DNA of 64,000 bases from UBA11540 sp045536425 (lineage in GTDB: Bacteria; Bacillota; Clostridia; Oscillospirales; Ruminococcaceae). Below, one piece after another: positions 23,919 to 32,978 of this stretch. Below the pieces are notes generated by a model that was given only the letters and a program-made list of their open reading frames with translations, had not been told where the DNA came from and ran no database searches. Every line of letters begins with the position of its first letter. Within the stretch, counting starts at the first letter, position 1. The stretch lies in assembly GCA_045536425.1 (NCBI GenBank), contig JAZSNN010000015.1:1-64000 (forward strand), given 5' to 3'. Made by a program: the position numbers and the translations under genes.

Positions 23919-24794
23919 ATGAGATTTTTCGATCTTCATTGTGATACAATAACAAAACTTTTTGCGCAAAAGCAGTCGTTATTTGACGGCGATGCACAGA
24001 TAAATATATCCAAAACCTCAAACCTCGATAGATGGAATCAGGTTTTTGCTATTTTTATTCCCGATTCACTGCGAGGGGAAGATGCACTCCGATATTTCCT
24101 TGACGTATCCGACTATTATAGAAAACAAATTGATGCAAATCAAAGCTCGTTAGCTGTAAAGTCAAATCACTTGCTTTCTGTTGAAGGTGGCGCTGTTTTA
24201 GCGGGAAAACTCGAAAATATCGATATTCTTAGGGAAAACAGTGTAAAGTTGTTGACACTTACTTGGAATGGTGAAAACGAACTGGGTTTTGGGATAAATA
24301 AAAACAGAGGATTAAAGGATTTTGGACGAAAGTGTGTTCGAAAACTTGAAAAATCCAAGATTGTAGTAGATGTTTCGCATATATCGGATGCAGGTTTTTA
24401 TGACGTAGCAGAAGAAAGCACAAAGCCTTTTGTCGCCACTCATTCAAACAGTAGAAAAATATGCGGTCATCTGCGAAATCTTACCGACGAACAATTTTTA
24501 CATATTCGTTCTATCGGTGGAATTGTAGGGGTTAACTTTCATCATCCGTTTGTAACCGACGGTGGAGACTACATTTCTGCCTTGATGTCGCACATTGAGC
24601 ACTTTTTATCTTTAGGCGGAGAAAAATGTCTTTGCATCGGTTCTGATTTTGACGGAGCAGATATGGATGTCGCTCTCGATTCAATTGACAAGATCAATAC
24701 GCTTGTAGACGCTATGAAAAAAGCAAACTACAGCGATAATTTGATAAATGATATTATGTTTAATAATGCATTGGATTTTTTTGAAAGGTCGTAG
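23919..24794 (+). CDS. Membrane dipeptidase family M19 (renal dipeptidase type)
   Basis: This 291-residue zinc hydrolase cleaves dipeptides. Metal ligands appear in DLHCDT (HxD), SVEGG (Glu), SHISDAGF and ATHSNSRKICGHLRNL. GSDFDGADM lies near the end. No signal peptide is present, so it is probably cytosolic despite the family name. ATG 23919 follows AGGTGA with 6 nt. A GTG at 23910 in the same frame overlaps that site. thrC follows 6 nt later. Confidence 0.88.
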   Translation: MRFFDLHCDTITKLFAQKQSLFDGDAQINISKTSNLDRWNQVFAIFIPDSLRGEDALRYFLDVSDYYRKQIDANQSSLAVKSNHLLSVEGGAVLAGKLENIDILRENSVKLLTLTWNGENELGFGINKNRGLKDFGRKCVRKLEKSKIVVDVSHISDAGFYDVAEESTKPFVATHSNSRKICGHLRNLTDEQFLHIRSIGGIVGVNFHHPFVTDGGDYISALMSHIEHFLSLGGEKCLCIGSDFDGADMDVALDSIDKINTLVDAMKKANYSDNLINDIMFNNALDFFERS

Positions 24795-24800
24795 AAACTA

Positions 24801-26294
24801 ATGTTGTATTCAAGCACAAGAAGCAATCAAAAAAAGGTGCAATCCAGCACTGCAATTGCACAAGGAATTTCCGAAGAGGGAGGACTTTTTGTTCCTGAGT
24901 TTATCCCGACCCTCTCGTATGATAATATAAAGGCAATGTGCAAGATGTCGTATGTTGAGAAGGCTGAGTACATTCTTTCTAAATTTCTTACCGATTTTTC
25001 CGAGGAAGAACTTAAAAAGTGCGTAGAAAACGCATACGGAAGCGGAAAGTTTGACACCGAAGAGATAGCTCCTCTTTCTAAACTCAACGATTCTACATAT
25101 ATTCTCGAGCTTTGGCACGGACCTACTTGCGCTTTTAAGGATATGGCTTTACAGCTTCTTCCGCACCTTCTTACAACCGCTGTTAAGAAGTCGGGCGATA
25201 ACAACGAAACCGTTATCCTTGTTGCAACCTCCGGTGATACCGGAAAGGCGGCGCTTGAAGGATTTAAGGACGTTGAAAACACAAGAATTATCGTTTTCTA
25301 TCCATCTGATGGAGTTAGTCCAATGCAGAAACTTCAGATGGCAACACAGGAAGGCAAAAACGTGTTTGTTTGCGCTATCAAAGGCAACTTTGATGATGCA
25401 CAAAGCGGTGTAAAGAATATCTTTACCGACCCCGAAATGAAGGACAAACTTCTTGATAACAACAAGAAGTTCTCAAGTGCAAATTCTATCAACTGGGGAC
25501 GTCTTGTTCCGCAGATTGTTTATTATTTTTCTGCATATTGCAGACTTCTCGAGGATGGCGAGATTTCAGATAGAGAACCCGTAAACGTTGTGGTTCCTAC
25601 CGGAAACTTTGGTAATATTCTCGCGGCTTACTATGCTAAATTTATGGGACTGCCTATCAATAAACTCATCTGTGCTTCCAATAGCAACAACGTCCTCACG
25701 GACTTTATAAATAGTGGCGAATATGACAGAAACAGAGAGTTTTTTGCTACTATTTCTCCTTCTATGGATATTCTCATTTCCAGTAACCTTGAGCGTCTTC
25801 TTTACCACGTCAGCGGCGCTGATTTCAATATGGTAAAGGAGCTTATGGATGCGCTCAAAACTGACGGAAAATATAAGGTTTCCGATGAGCTCAAAGCAAA
25901 AATCTGCGACCTTTTTGCTGCAGGCTATTGTGATGAGGAGAGTACACGGGCAACAATAAAGTCTCTCTACGAAACCTATTCCTATCTTTGTGACACTCAT
26001 ACCGCTGTTGCTGTTAGCGTTTATAACGATTATGTAAAAGAAACTGCGGATAACACAAAAACCATTATTGCGTCTACAGCCAGTGCATATAAGTTCCCGT
26101 ATAGCGTTCTTTCTTGCGTAGCTGATGCTGAGGGTATGGACGATTTTGAGATGCTCGAAAAGCTTTCAACCGTCACAAAGACAGAAATTCCCGAAAGCAT
26201 TGTTGCTCTTAAAGAGAAAAACGTTAGATTTGACACTGTAATTTCTAAAGAGGATATGTCCTCGTTTATAGCTGATTCTCTAAATTTGAAATAA
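24801..26294 (+). CDS. thrC: Threonine synthase
   Basis: ThrC converts O-phosphohomoserine to threonine with PLP. The PLP lysine is K113 in CAFKDMALQ. The phosphate-binding loop is ATSGDTGKAALEGF. VPTGNFGNILAAYYAK and the N-terminal SSTRSNQKKVQSS are typical of the longer (about 500-residue) form found in clostridia and proteobacteria. Other threonine genes are not adjacent; asd lies about 13 kb away on the other strand. Confidence 0.95.
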   Translation: MLYSSTRSNQKKVQSSTAIAQGISEEGGLFVPEFIPTLSYDNIKAMCKMSYVEKAEYILSKFLTDFSEEELKKCVENAYGSGKFDTEEIAPLSKLNDSTYILELWHGPTCAFKDMALQLLPHLLTTAVKKSGDNNETVILVATSGDTGKAALEGFKDVENTRIIVFYPSDGVSPMQKLQMATQEGKNVFVCAIKGNFDDAQSGVKNIFTDPEMKDKLLDNNKKFSSANSINWGRLVPQIVYYFSAYCRLLEDGEISDREPVNVVVPTGNFGNILAAYYAKFMGLPINKLICASNSNNVLTDFINSGEYDRNREFFATISPSMDILISSNLERLLYHVSGADFNMVKELMDALKTDGKYKVSDELKAKICDLFAAGYCDEESTRATIKSLYETYSYLCDTHTAVAVSVYNDYVKETADNTKTIIASTASAYKFPYSVLSCVADAEGMDDFEMLEKLSTVTKTEIPESIVALKEKNVRFDTVISKEDMSSFIADSLNLK

Positions 26295-26310
26295 GATTGT
26301 CGGTGAAAAG

Positions 26311-26994
26311 ATGAGAGTGTTTGCAATCGGTGATTTGCACCTGTCGCTGTCCGTAGATAAACCGATGGATATCTTTGCGGGTTGGACCGATTATGTTGAA
26401 AAACTGACGGAAAACTGGAAGAAGTTGATAAGTGACGAGGATATAGTCGTCTTGGTGGGGGATACCTCTTGGGGTATGGACCTCAGGGAAACAATTACTG
26501 ACTTTGATTTTATCAACAAACTTCCTGGAAAAAAGTATATTATCAAGGGAAACCACGACTATTGGTGGGATACCCGTAAAAAATTAGAAACCTTTTTTCT
26601 GAATAACGGGTTTGAAACTCTTGATATACTTCAGAACAACGCGGTTGAAACCGATAATTTTATTATCTGCGGTACGAGAGGCTGGCTGTTTGAAAACGGC
26701 GAACCGCACGATGTAAAAATTCTTCAACGTGAGGCGGGAAGGCTCGAACTTTCACTTCAAAGCATACAGAGCGAAAAGGAAAAGGTAGTCTTTTTGCACT
26801 ATCCGCCCGTATACGGTGATCAGTGTTCTGCCGAGATTTTGGACGTGCTTTTAAAGTACAACGTCAAGCGTTGTTACTATGGGCATATTCACGGATATGG
26901 AATAAACAATGCGCTAAACGGACTGTATGCCGGAATAGAGTTTAAACTCATTTCAGCGGATGCATTGGGATTTTGCCCAATAGAAATTGTCTGA
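26311..26994 (+). CDS. Calcineurin-like metallophosphoesterase
   Basis: The 227-residue protein shows the full metallophosphoesterase set: AIGDLHLS, VLVGDTSWGM, IKGNHDYWW, FLHYPPVYG and YYGHIHG. Substrate is not known; the set resembles the UPF0046-like group found in clostridia. It begins 16 nt after thrC, preceded by GTGAAAAG. It has no membrane segment. Confidence 0.88.
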   Translation: MRVFAIGDLHLSLSVDKPMDIFAGWTDYVEKLTENWKKLISDEDIVVLVGDTSWGMDLRETITDFDFINKLPGKKYIIKGNHDYWWDTRKKLETFFLNNGFETLDILQNNAVETDNFIICGTRGWLFENGEPHDVKILQREAGRLELSLQSIQSEKEKVVFLHYPPVYGDQCSAEILDVLLKYNVKRCYYGHIHGYGINNALNGLYAGIEFKLISADALGFCPIEIV

Positions 26995-27038
26995 TTTTGT
27001 TGTATTTGTTATTTATGCACAGTAGCATTTTTTGTAAA

Positions 27039-27051
27039 TGTGTGATATAAT
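27039..27051 (+). promoter_or_regulatory. Extended -10 promoter of tig
   Basis: TGTGTGATATAAT (27039-27051) contains a perfect TATAAT with a TGN extension. The -35 region is poor (TAGCAT at 27023-27028), so the promoter probably relies on the extended -10. Confidence 0.7.
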
Positions 27052-27088
27052 TAAAAAGATAAATACTGCACATGCAGGAGGAAACGAA

Positions 27089-28534
27089 ATGAGCTTAGTA
27101 TCAAACAAAAAAACAGACACCAATCTTGTGGAATTGGAAATCAAAGTTGACGCAGAAGCGTTTGAACTTGCTTTGCAAAGAGCCTATAAGAAAAACGTAG
27201 GCAAAATACAGGTTCCCGGATTTAGAAAAGGAAAAGCTCCCAGAAAAATCATCGAGAAAATGTATGGCAAGGAATGCTTCTACGAGGATGCAGTCAATGA
27301 CATCTATCCTATAGAGTATGCTGCTGCTGTTAAAGAAGCAGGAATCGACCCTGTAGATCATCCCGATGTTGAGGTCGTTTCTCTTGATGAAAACGGACTT
27401 GTTTTCAAGGCTAAGGTTGTAGTAAAGCCTGAAGTTGAAGTAGTAGACTACAAAGGTATTGAAGTGAAGAAGACAGTTGCCGCTGTTAACGAGGATGAAA
27501 TCACAGCTGAAATTGACAGACTTCGCGATAGAAACGGCAGACTTGTAAACGTTGAAGACAGAGCTGCTGCAAACGGTGATAACACACTTATCGATTTTGA
27601 AGGATTCGTTGGCGGAGTTGCTTTTGAAGGCGGCAAGGGCGAGAACTATCCCTTGACTCTCGGCTCTAATCAGTTCATTCCCGGCTTTGAGGATCAGATT
27701 GTTGGTCACAAGGTTGGCGAAGAATTCGACGTAAACGTACCTTTCCCCGCAGAGTATCACGTTCCCGAGCTCGCAGGAAAAGACAGCGTTTTCAAGGTAA
27801 AACTCAACGAGATTAGAGTTCGTGAGCTTCCCGAGGCTGATGATGAGTTTGCAAAGGATGTCAGCGAATTTGATACACTTGATGAATTAAAAGCTGATAT
27901 TAAGGCAAAACTTACAGAGACCAAAGAAAAGGCTGCAGATACCGATGTTGAGAACAAGCTTATTGACACCGTTATCGCTAATATGAAGGCAGAGATTCCT
28001 GAGGTTATGTACGAGCACGCAGTCGATAATATGGTTCACGACTTTGAACACAGACTTGCTTCTCAGGGAATGACTCTCGAGCTTTATATGCAGTACACCG
28101 GCTTTACAATGGCTGATTTCAGAAAGCAGTTCGAGGAGCAGGCTCAGAAGCAGGTTAAGATTCGCCTTGCTCTCGAGAAGATTGTTGAGCTTGAGAACAT
28201 TGCTCCCACAGACGATGAGCTCAATGCAGAGTATGAAAATATGGCTAAGACCTATAGCATGGACGTTGAGAAGGTTAAGGAGCTTGTTCCTGTTGAGGAG
28301 CTTTCCGCTGATATCGCAGTTCAGAAGGCTATCGATCTTGTTAAAGATTCTGCTGTTATCAAGACCACTCGTTCAAGAGCAAAGAAAGCAACAACAGAAG
28401 CTTCAGAAGCTCCTGACACAACAAAAAAGACAACTTCTACTGCTGCAAAGAAAACAACTACAGCAAAGAAGACAACTTCTACAGCTAAGAAAACAACTAC
28501 AGCAAAAAAAGCAAAAACCGAGGATGCTGAGTAA
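27089..28534 (+). CDS. tig: Trigger factor (ribosome-associated chaperone, peptidyl-prolyl isomerase)
   Basis: Trigger factor binds the ribosome near the peptide exit and shields new chains. The ribosome-binding loop is VPGFRKGKAPRK. The FKBP-type PPIase domain lies at about residues 150-245, and the helical substrate-binding part follows. The protein has 481 residues, longer than the usual 430. The excess is a C-terminal tail of about 50 residues dominated by Lys, Thr and Ala, in repeats such as KKTTTAKK. That tail is not part of the family core. ATG 27089 has AGGAGGA 7 nt upstream. clpP, clpX and lon follow, the usual quality-control block. Confidence 0.95.
   Translation: MSLVSNKKTDTNLVELEIKVDAEAFELALQRAYKKNVGKIQVPGFRKGKAPRKIIEKMYGKECFYEDAVNDIYPIEYAAAVKEAGIDPVDHPDVEVVSLDENGLVFKAKVVVKPEVEVVDYKGIEVKKTVAAVNEDEITAEIDRLRDRNGRLVNVEDRAAANGDNTLIDFEGFVGGVAFEGGKGENYPLTLGSNQFIPGFEDQIVGHKVGEEFDVNVPFPAEYHVPELAGKDSVFKVKLNEIRVRELPEADDEFAKDVSEFDTLDELKADIKAKLTETKEKAADTDVENKLIDTVIANMKAEIPEVMYEHAVDNMVHDFEHRLASQGMTLELYMQYTGFTMADFRKQFEEQAQKQVKIRLALEKIVELENIAPTDDELNAEYENMAKTYSMDVEKVKELVPVEELSADIAVQKAIDLVKDSAVIKTTRSRAKKATTEASEAPDTTKKTTSTAAKKTTTAKKTTSTAKKTTTAKKAKTEDAE
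28430..28510 (+). repeat. Tandem repeat encoding the Lys/Thr tail of trigger factor
   Basis: Two near-identical units occur in tandem: 42 nt (28430-28471) and 39 nt (28472-28510). Each begins ACAACTTCTAC and contains AAGAAAACAACTACAGCAAA. One codon is missing from the second unit. The repeat could expand or shrink by slippage without breaking the frame. Confidence 0.8.
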
Positions 28535-28551
28535 TTTCTGCTAAACTTTTG

Positions 28552-28580
28552 TAGGCTCAGGTTTTTCCTGAGCCTATGTT
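28552..28580 (+). terminator. Hairpin between tig and clpP
   Basis: A 10-bp stem TAGGCTCAGG/CCTGAGCCTA (28552-28561 with 28567-28576) has a TTTTT loop. Only TGTTTT follows, so termination may be partial. No separate clpP promoter is seen in the short space left. Confidence 0.65.
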
Positions 28581-28602
28581 TTAATATATGGAGGTGCCTA
28601 TT

Positions 28603-29184
28603 ATGAGTTTAGTTCCAATGGTTATCGAACAGACAGGTCGCGGAGAAAGATCCTATGACATATTTTCCAGACTTCTTAACGACAGAATCGTAATGCTTTG
28701 TGACGAAGTAAACGACGCTACTGCAAGTCTTGTTGTGGCACAGCTTTTGTATCTTGAGGCACAGGACAGCGAAAAGGATATCTGTCTTTACATTAACAGC
28801 CCCGGCGGCTCTGTAACAGCAGGTATGGCAATATATGATACAATGCAGTATATAAAGCCCGATGTTTCAACTATTTGTATGGGTATGGCTGCATCTATGG
28901 GAGCTTTCCTTCTTTCAAGCGGTGCTAAGGGCAAACGCCTTGCACTTCCTAACAGCGAGATTATGATTCATCAACCCTTGGGCGGGGCAAAGGGTCAGGC
29001 AACCGACATAAAGATTCAGGCAGAGCATATACTGAAGATTAAAAAGCGTTTGAATGAAATTCTTGCAGAAAACACAGGAAAATCTGTTGAAGTTATCGAA
29101 AGAGATACCGAGCGTGATAACTTTATGTCTGCTCAAGAGGCTATGGAATATGGTCTTGTAGATAAGGTAATTGCTAAAAGATAA
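28603..29184 (+). CDS. clpP: ATP-dependent Clp protease proteolytic subunit
   Basis: ClpP forms the serine-protease barrel that works with ClpX. Catalytic residues are S98 in GMAASMGAFL and H123 in IMIHQPLGG, at the standard positions. LVPMVIEQTGRGERSYDIFSRLL is split here as LVPMVIEQTGRGER and YDIFSRLL, both classical N-terminal sequence. The start is ATG 28603, 6 nt after GGAGGTG; an upstream in-frame ATG at 28588 overlaps that site. The protein has 193 residues. Confidence 0.97.
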   Translation: MSLVPMVIEQTGRGERSYDIFSRLLNDRIVMLCDEVNDATASLVVAQLLYLEAQDSEKDICLYINSPGGSVTAGMAIYDTMQYIKPDVSTICMGMAASMGAFLLSSGAKGKRLALPNSEIMIHQPLGGAKGQATDIKIQAEHILKIKKRLNEILAENTGKSVEVIERDTERDNFMSAQEAMEYGLVDKVIAKR

Positions 29185-29196
29185 GGTTGGTGTCTA

Positions 29197-30528
29197 ATGA
29201 CTAACAATTTCGAAGATAACAAGATGTGTTGTTCTTTTTGCGGAAGACCTTACGATGCTGTTGACAGACTTATAAAGGGAATGGGCGAGATATATATATG
29301 TAACGATTGTGTTCAGCTTTGCTCTTCCATTATTTACGGCAACGAGGAGACTCCCAACGAGCAGGTTCCCGTTGAAAAGAAGCAGACTAAGTCTTCTAAA
29401 AAAGAACCCGAAATAAATTTGATGACTCCCAGAGAGATGAAAAATGTTCTTGATACCTACGTTGTAGGTCAGGACAACGCAAAAATAACGCTTTCTGTGG
29501 CAGTTTACAACCACTACAAGCGTATTCTCTCGCTGAAGAAAAAAGATACAAATGAAGTAGAGCTTCAAAAAAGTAACGTGTTGCTTCTAGGACCTACCGG
29601 TGTAGGAAAAACAATGTTGGCTCAGACGCTTGCAAAGGTTCTTAACGTTCCTTTTGCTATCGCAGATGCTACTACGCTTACTGAGGCGGGCTACGTTGGT
29701 GAAGACGTTGAAAATATTCTGCTTAAACTGATACAGGCGGCAGATTATGACATTAAAAAGGCTGAAAAAGGTATTATATATATCGACGAGATAGACAAGA
29801 TTTCCAGAAGGTCTGAAAATCGTTCTATAACCCGCGACGTCAGCGGTGAGGGCGTTCAGCAGGCTCTTCTCAAAATCGTAGAAGGTACAGTTTCAAACGT
29901 TCCTGCAACCGGTGGAAGAAAGCATCCTCATCAGGAATTTTTGCAGATTGATACCTCAAACATACTCTTTATTTGTGGCGGTGCTTTTGACGGAATTGAA
30001 AAGGTCATTGAAAAGAGAGTAAAAACTTCTGTTATAGGATTTGAGAACAAAATTGGCACAAGCGCAAACCTCGAACCCGAAAATTTTATTGCACAGGCAA
30101 CACCTCACGATTTGGTAAAGTTTGGACTTATACCCGAACTAGTGGGTCGTTTGCCGATAATCACAACTCTCACACCTCTTGATGAAGAGATGCTCATTAG
30201 AATATTGAAGGAGCCCAAAAACTCTCTTGTTAAGCAATATACAAAATTGCTCGACTACGATGATGTTGAACTTGTTTTTGACGATGAGGCTCTGAGAGCT
30301 ATTGCTAAGCTTGCTATTGAGCGCAAAACAGGTGCAAGAGGTTTGAGGTCGATAATTGAAAACACTCTCAACAAGATTATGTTTGATGTGCCTTCCGATC
30401 CCTCTGTGCTTCGTATTGTTGTTACTAAGGAATGTGTGGAGAACGGAGAAGAACCGGAAATATTCCGCGACGTGTCTGTTTCGTCCAAAAAAACAACAAA
30501 AGCGAACGATCAGAAGGTTGCAGGTTAA
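29197..30528 (+). CDS. clpX: ATP-dependent Clp protease ATP-binding subunit ClpX
   Basis: ClpX unfolds substrates and feeds them to ClpP. The N-terminal zinc-binding domain has CSFCGRP and CNDCVQLC. The AAA+ module has GPTGVGKTMLAQ (Walker A) and IIYIDEIDKI (Walker B). The pore and sensor segments, such as GARGLRSI, are present. It has 443 residues, slightly longer than usual because of a Lys/Ser linker after the zinc domain and a polar tail. It starts 12 nt after clpP. Confidence 0.97.
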   Translation: MTNNFEDNKMCCSFCGRPYDAVDRLIKGMGEIYICNDCVQLCSSIIYGNEETPNEQVPVEKKQTKSSKKEPEINLMTPREMKNVLDTYVVGQDNAKITLSVAVYNHYKRILSLKKKDTNEVELQKSNVLLLGPTGVGKTMLAQTLAKVLNVPFAIADATTLTEAGYVGEDVENILLKLIQAADYDIKKAEKGIIYIDEIDKISRRSENRSITRDVSGEGVQQALLKIVEGTVSNVPATGGRKHPHQEFLQIDTSNILFICGGAFDGIEKVIEKRVKTSVIGFENKIGTSANLEPENFIAQATPHDLVKFGLIPELVGRLPIITTLTPLDEEMLIRILKEPKNSLVKQYTKLLDYDDVELVFDDEALRAIAKLAIERKTGARGLRSIIENTLNKIMFDVPSDPSVLRIVVTKECVENGEEPEIFRDVSVSSKKTTKANDQKVAG

Positions 30529-30546
30529 TTTAGCTTTTTAACGACT

Positions 30547-30590
30547 GACAGCCCGGTGAACTCAACTACTGGGCTGTCGTTTGAGTTTTA
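30547..30590 (+). terminator. Hairpin between clpX and lon, with an alternative fold
   Basis: GACAGCCC (30547-30554) pairs with GGGCTGTC (30571-30578), followed by GTTTGAGTTTTA. Within the loop AACTCAA (30559-30565) can instead pair with TTGAGTT (30581-30587). The two folds exclude each other. The T tract is interrupted, so termination may be partial. Confidence 0.55.
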
Positions 30591-30605
30591 CGGAGGATTC
30601 CATAT

Positions 30606-32969
30606 ATGCAGATCAAAGTTTTGCCCACAGTGGCTTTGCGCGGGCTTGTTATGTTTCCAAATATGGTGCTCAATTTTGACGTTGGTAGGGAAAAAACCAT
30701 TGCGGCAATTAAGAGCGCTGTTGAAACTGACGGTTATGTCTTTATGACTTCTCAGATAGAAGAATTTCAAAATGAAATTTCTATAGATAATATACATAAA
30801 ACGGGAACTGTTGCGAAAATCAAACAGATGGTCAAGGGCCGTGACGGCATAACCAAGGTCGTTGCTGAAGGCGTGACCCGTGCTATTGCAACAGGATTTA
30901 CTGACGGAAGCAAATTCTTGGTTGCCGATGTGGTAGAAGTTCCCTTGACAGAGTGCGAAATTGCTGAGGTGGCTAGAGAAGCGTACCTCAGAAATATAAA
31001 ATCTCTCTTTGAAGAGATAGTTTCTTTGGTGCCGCGGCTGCCAAAAGAAATTATTAAGAAGGTTAGGGAGTCCGACAATCCCTTTGAACTTTCCGAATAT
31101 GTTGCGGCTAACGTTTTGATTTCGCCCGAGGAAAAGCAAAGATTTCTCGAGGAGTCGAGCCAGATGAAGCGTCTTGAACTCATACTTTCGATGCTTGATA
31201 AAGAATGTGAGATAATCGCTCTCGAAATTGACATAAACGAGCGTGTACAGTCGCAGGTAGACCACAATCGTCGTGAGTATTTCCTTCGTGAACAGTTGAG
31301 GACTATTCAAAACGAGCTCCAAATTCAGGAAGAATATGAGGATGAGGATAACTACGTCGAAAGAATAAAAGCCCTCAAACTTTCTGCGGATAGCGAAGAA
31401 AAACTCTTGAAAGAGGTTAAGAGACTTCAAAGATTGCCCGACAATTCTCAGGAGGCGGCTCTTGAACGCAACTATCTCGATAGCTGTCTAGACCTTCCTT
31501 GGAATGTTACTTTGAAAGAGAAAAATGACATAAAAGCCGCAGCACAGGTTTTGGATGCAGATCACTATGGACTCGAAAAGGTTAAGAAGAGAATTCTCGA
31601 GTTCTTGGCTGTCAAGCAGTTAGGGGCAAGTGCGTCGGGACAGATAATATGCCTTGTTGGACCTCCAGGTGTTGGAAAAACCTCTGTTGCCTCGTCGGTC
31701 GCAAGAGCACTTGGCAGAAAGTATGTGCGTGTTGCTCTCGGCGGTATAAAGGATGAGTCGGATATACGCGGTCACAGAAAGACTTATATCGGATCAATGC
31801 CCGGTAGAATTATTCAAGCTATCAGACAGGCTAAATGCAATAATCCGCTTATTCTTTTGGACGAAGTAGATAAACTTGGAAATGATTACAAAGGCGATCC
31901 TTCTTCTGCGTTGCTAGAGGTGTTAGACCCCGAACAAAACAAGGAGTTTGTAGATCATTTCATCGAAATTCCTTTTGACTTGTCAAAGGTTATGTTTATC
32001 ACCACTGCAAACGACGCCAACTCAATCCCCGCACCTTTGTACGACAGAATGGATATTATCGAACTCACAAGCTATACACGCGAGGAGAAGTTTAATATCG
32101 CAAAAAAACACCTTGTCAAAAAGCAGATAAGGGCAAACGGACTTGACGGCAATCAAATCAGAATATCCGATAAGGCGATATATGCTTTGATTGATGGCTA
32201 TACTCGTGAGGCGGGTGTTAGGTCGCTCGAGCGAAAGATTGCGGAAATCTGCAGAAAGGTTGCTCTTGATATCCTTGAGGGTAATAAGACAAGACATTTC
32301 ATAAATGATAAAAACCTTGCTCAGCTAATTGGACCCTCTAAATTTGAAATTGAGGTCGTTGACGAAAAGGACAGAGTAGGTGTAGTTACCGGATTGGCTT
32401 GGACTTCTGTTGGCGGAGAGACACTTCCTGTAGAGGTCGCCGTTTTGAAAGGAACAGGAAAGCTTGAACTAACGGGCTCTCTTGGAGATGTTATGAAGGA
32501 GTCTGCAAAGACAGCACTGACATGTATCAGAACCATCTGTGAGAGATATGGAGTAAACCCTGAGTTTTACAAGGATACAGATATTCACATTCACGTTCCC
32601 GAGGGTGCAGTGCCAAAAGACGGTCCTTCCGCGGGAATTGCGATGACTACCGCTTTGTTGTCTGCATTGTCCGGAATAAAGGTTCGTCACGATGTAGCAA
32701 TGACAGGAGAGATAACTCTCACAGGAAGGGTTCTTCCTATTGGTGGTTTGAAGGAAAAGACAATGGCTGCGTATCGTTATGGAATAAAAACCGTTATCCT
32801 TCCGATAAAGAACAAAAAAGATATAGAAGAAATAGACCCGACGGTAAAAGAAAATATAAACTTTGTATTTGCCGATAATATAACAAAGGTTATTGATAAC
32901 GCTTTTGTCAAACCGAGTAGACGTTTTGAAGTAAGCAGAACGGAAAATAAGACTGTTGCGCTGATATAG
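30606..32969 (+). CDS. lon: ATP-dependent protease Lon
   Basis: Lon degrades misfolded and regulatory proteins in the cytosol. The N-terminal substrate-binding domain is followed by an AAA+ module with GPPGVGKTSVASSVA and ILLDEVDKLG. The C-terminal protease has the Ser-Lys dyad: Ser in DGPSAGIAMTTAL and Lys in GGLKEKTMAAYR. The protein has 787 residues, the normal length. The start follows ACGGAGGA. engB follows 9 nt later, as in B. subtilis (lonA-ysxC). Confidence 0.97.
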   Translation: MQIKVLPTVALRGLVMFPNMVLNFDVGREKTIAAIKSAVETDGYVFMTSQIEEFQNEISIDNIHKTGTVAKIKQMVKGRDGITKVVAEGVTRAIATGFTDGSKFLVADVVEVPLTECEIAEVAREAYLRNIKSLFEEIVSLVPRLPKEIIKKVRESDNPFELSEYVAANVLISPEEKQRFLEESSQMKRLELILSMLDKECEIIALEIDINERVQSQVDHNRREYFLREQLRTIQNELQIQEEYEDEDNYVERIKALKLSADSEEKLLKEVKRLQRLPDNSQEAALERNYLDSCLDLPWNVTLKEKNDIKAAAQVLDADHYGLEKVKKRILEFLAVKQLGASASGQIICLVGPPGVGKTSVASSVARALGRKYVRVALGGIKDESDIRGHRKTYIGSMPGRIIQAIRQAKCNNPLILLDEVDKLGNDYKGDPSSALLEVLDPEQNKEFVDHFIEIPFDLSKVMFITTANDANSIPAPLYDRMDIIELTSYTREEKFNIAKKHLVKKQIRANGLDGNQIRISDKAIYALIDGYTREAGVRSLERKIAEICRKVALDILEGNKTRHFINDKNLAQLIGPSKFEIEVVDEKDRVGVVTGLAWTSVGGETLPVEVAVLKGTGKLELTGSLGDVMKESAKTALTCIRTICERYGVNPEFYKDTDIHIHVPEGAVPKDGPSAGIAMTTALLSALSGIKVRHDVAMTGEITLTGRVLPIGGLKEKTMAAYRYGIKTVILPIKNKKDIEEIDPTVKENINFVFADNITKVIDNAFVKPSRRFEVSRTENKTVALI

Positions 32970-32978
32970 GAGAAGAAT

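Noticed and set aside
27101..27760. Open frame of 219 codons opposite tig
   Set aside because: Antisense shadow of a core gene without start signals.
28535..28602. CtsR or CIRCE heat-shock operators upstream of clpP and lon
   Set aside because: No GGTCAAA direct repeats or the long CIRCE inverted repeat are visible.
30588..31430. Open frame of 280 codons on the minus strand, antisense to lon
   Set aside because: Shadow of the lon coding pattern; Phe/Tyr/Asn-rich nonsense with no recognisable motif.
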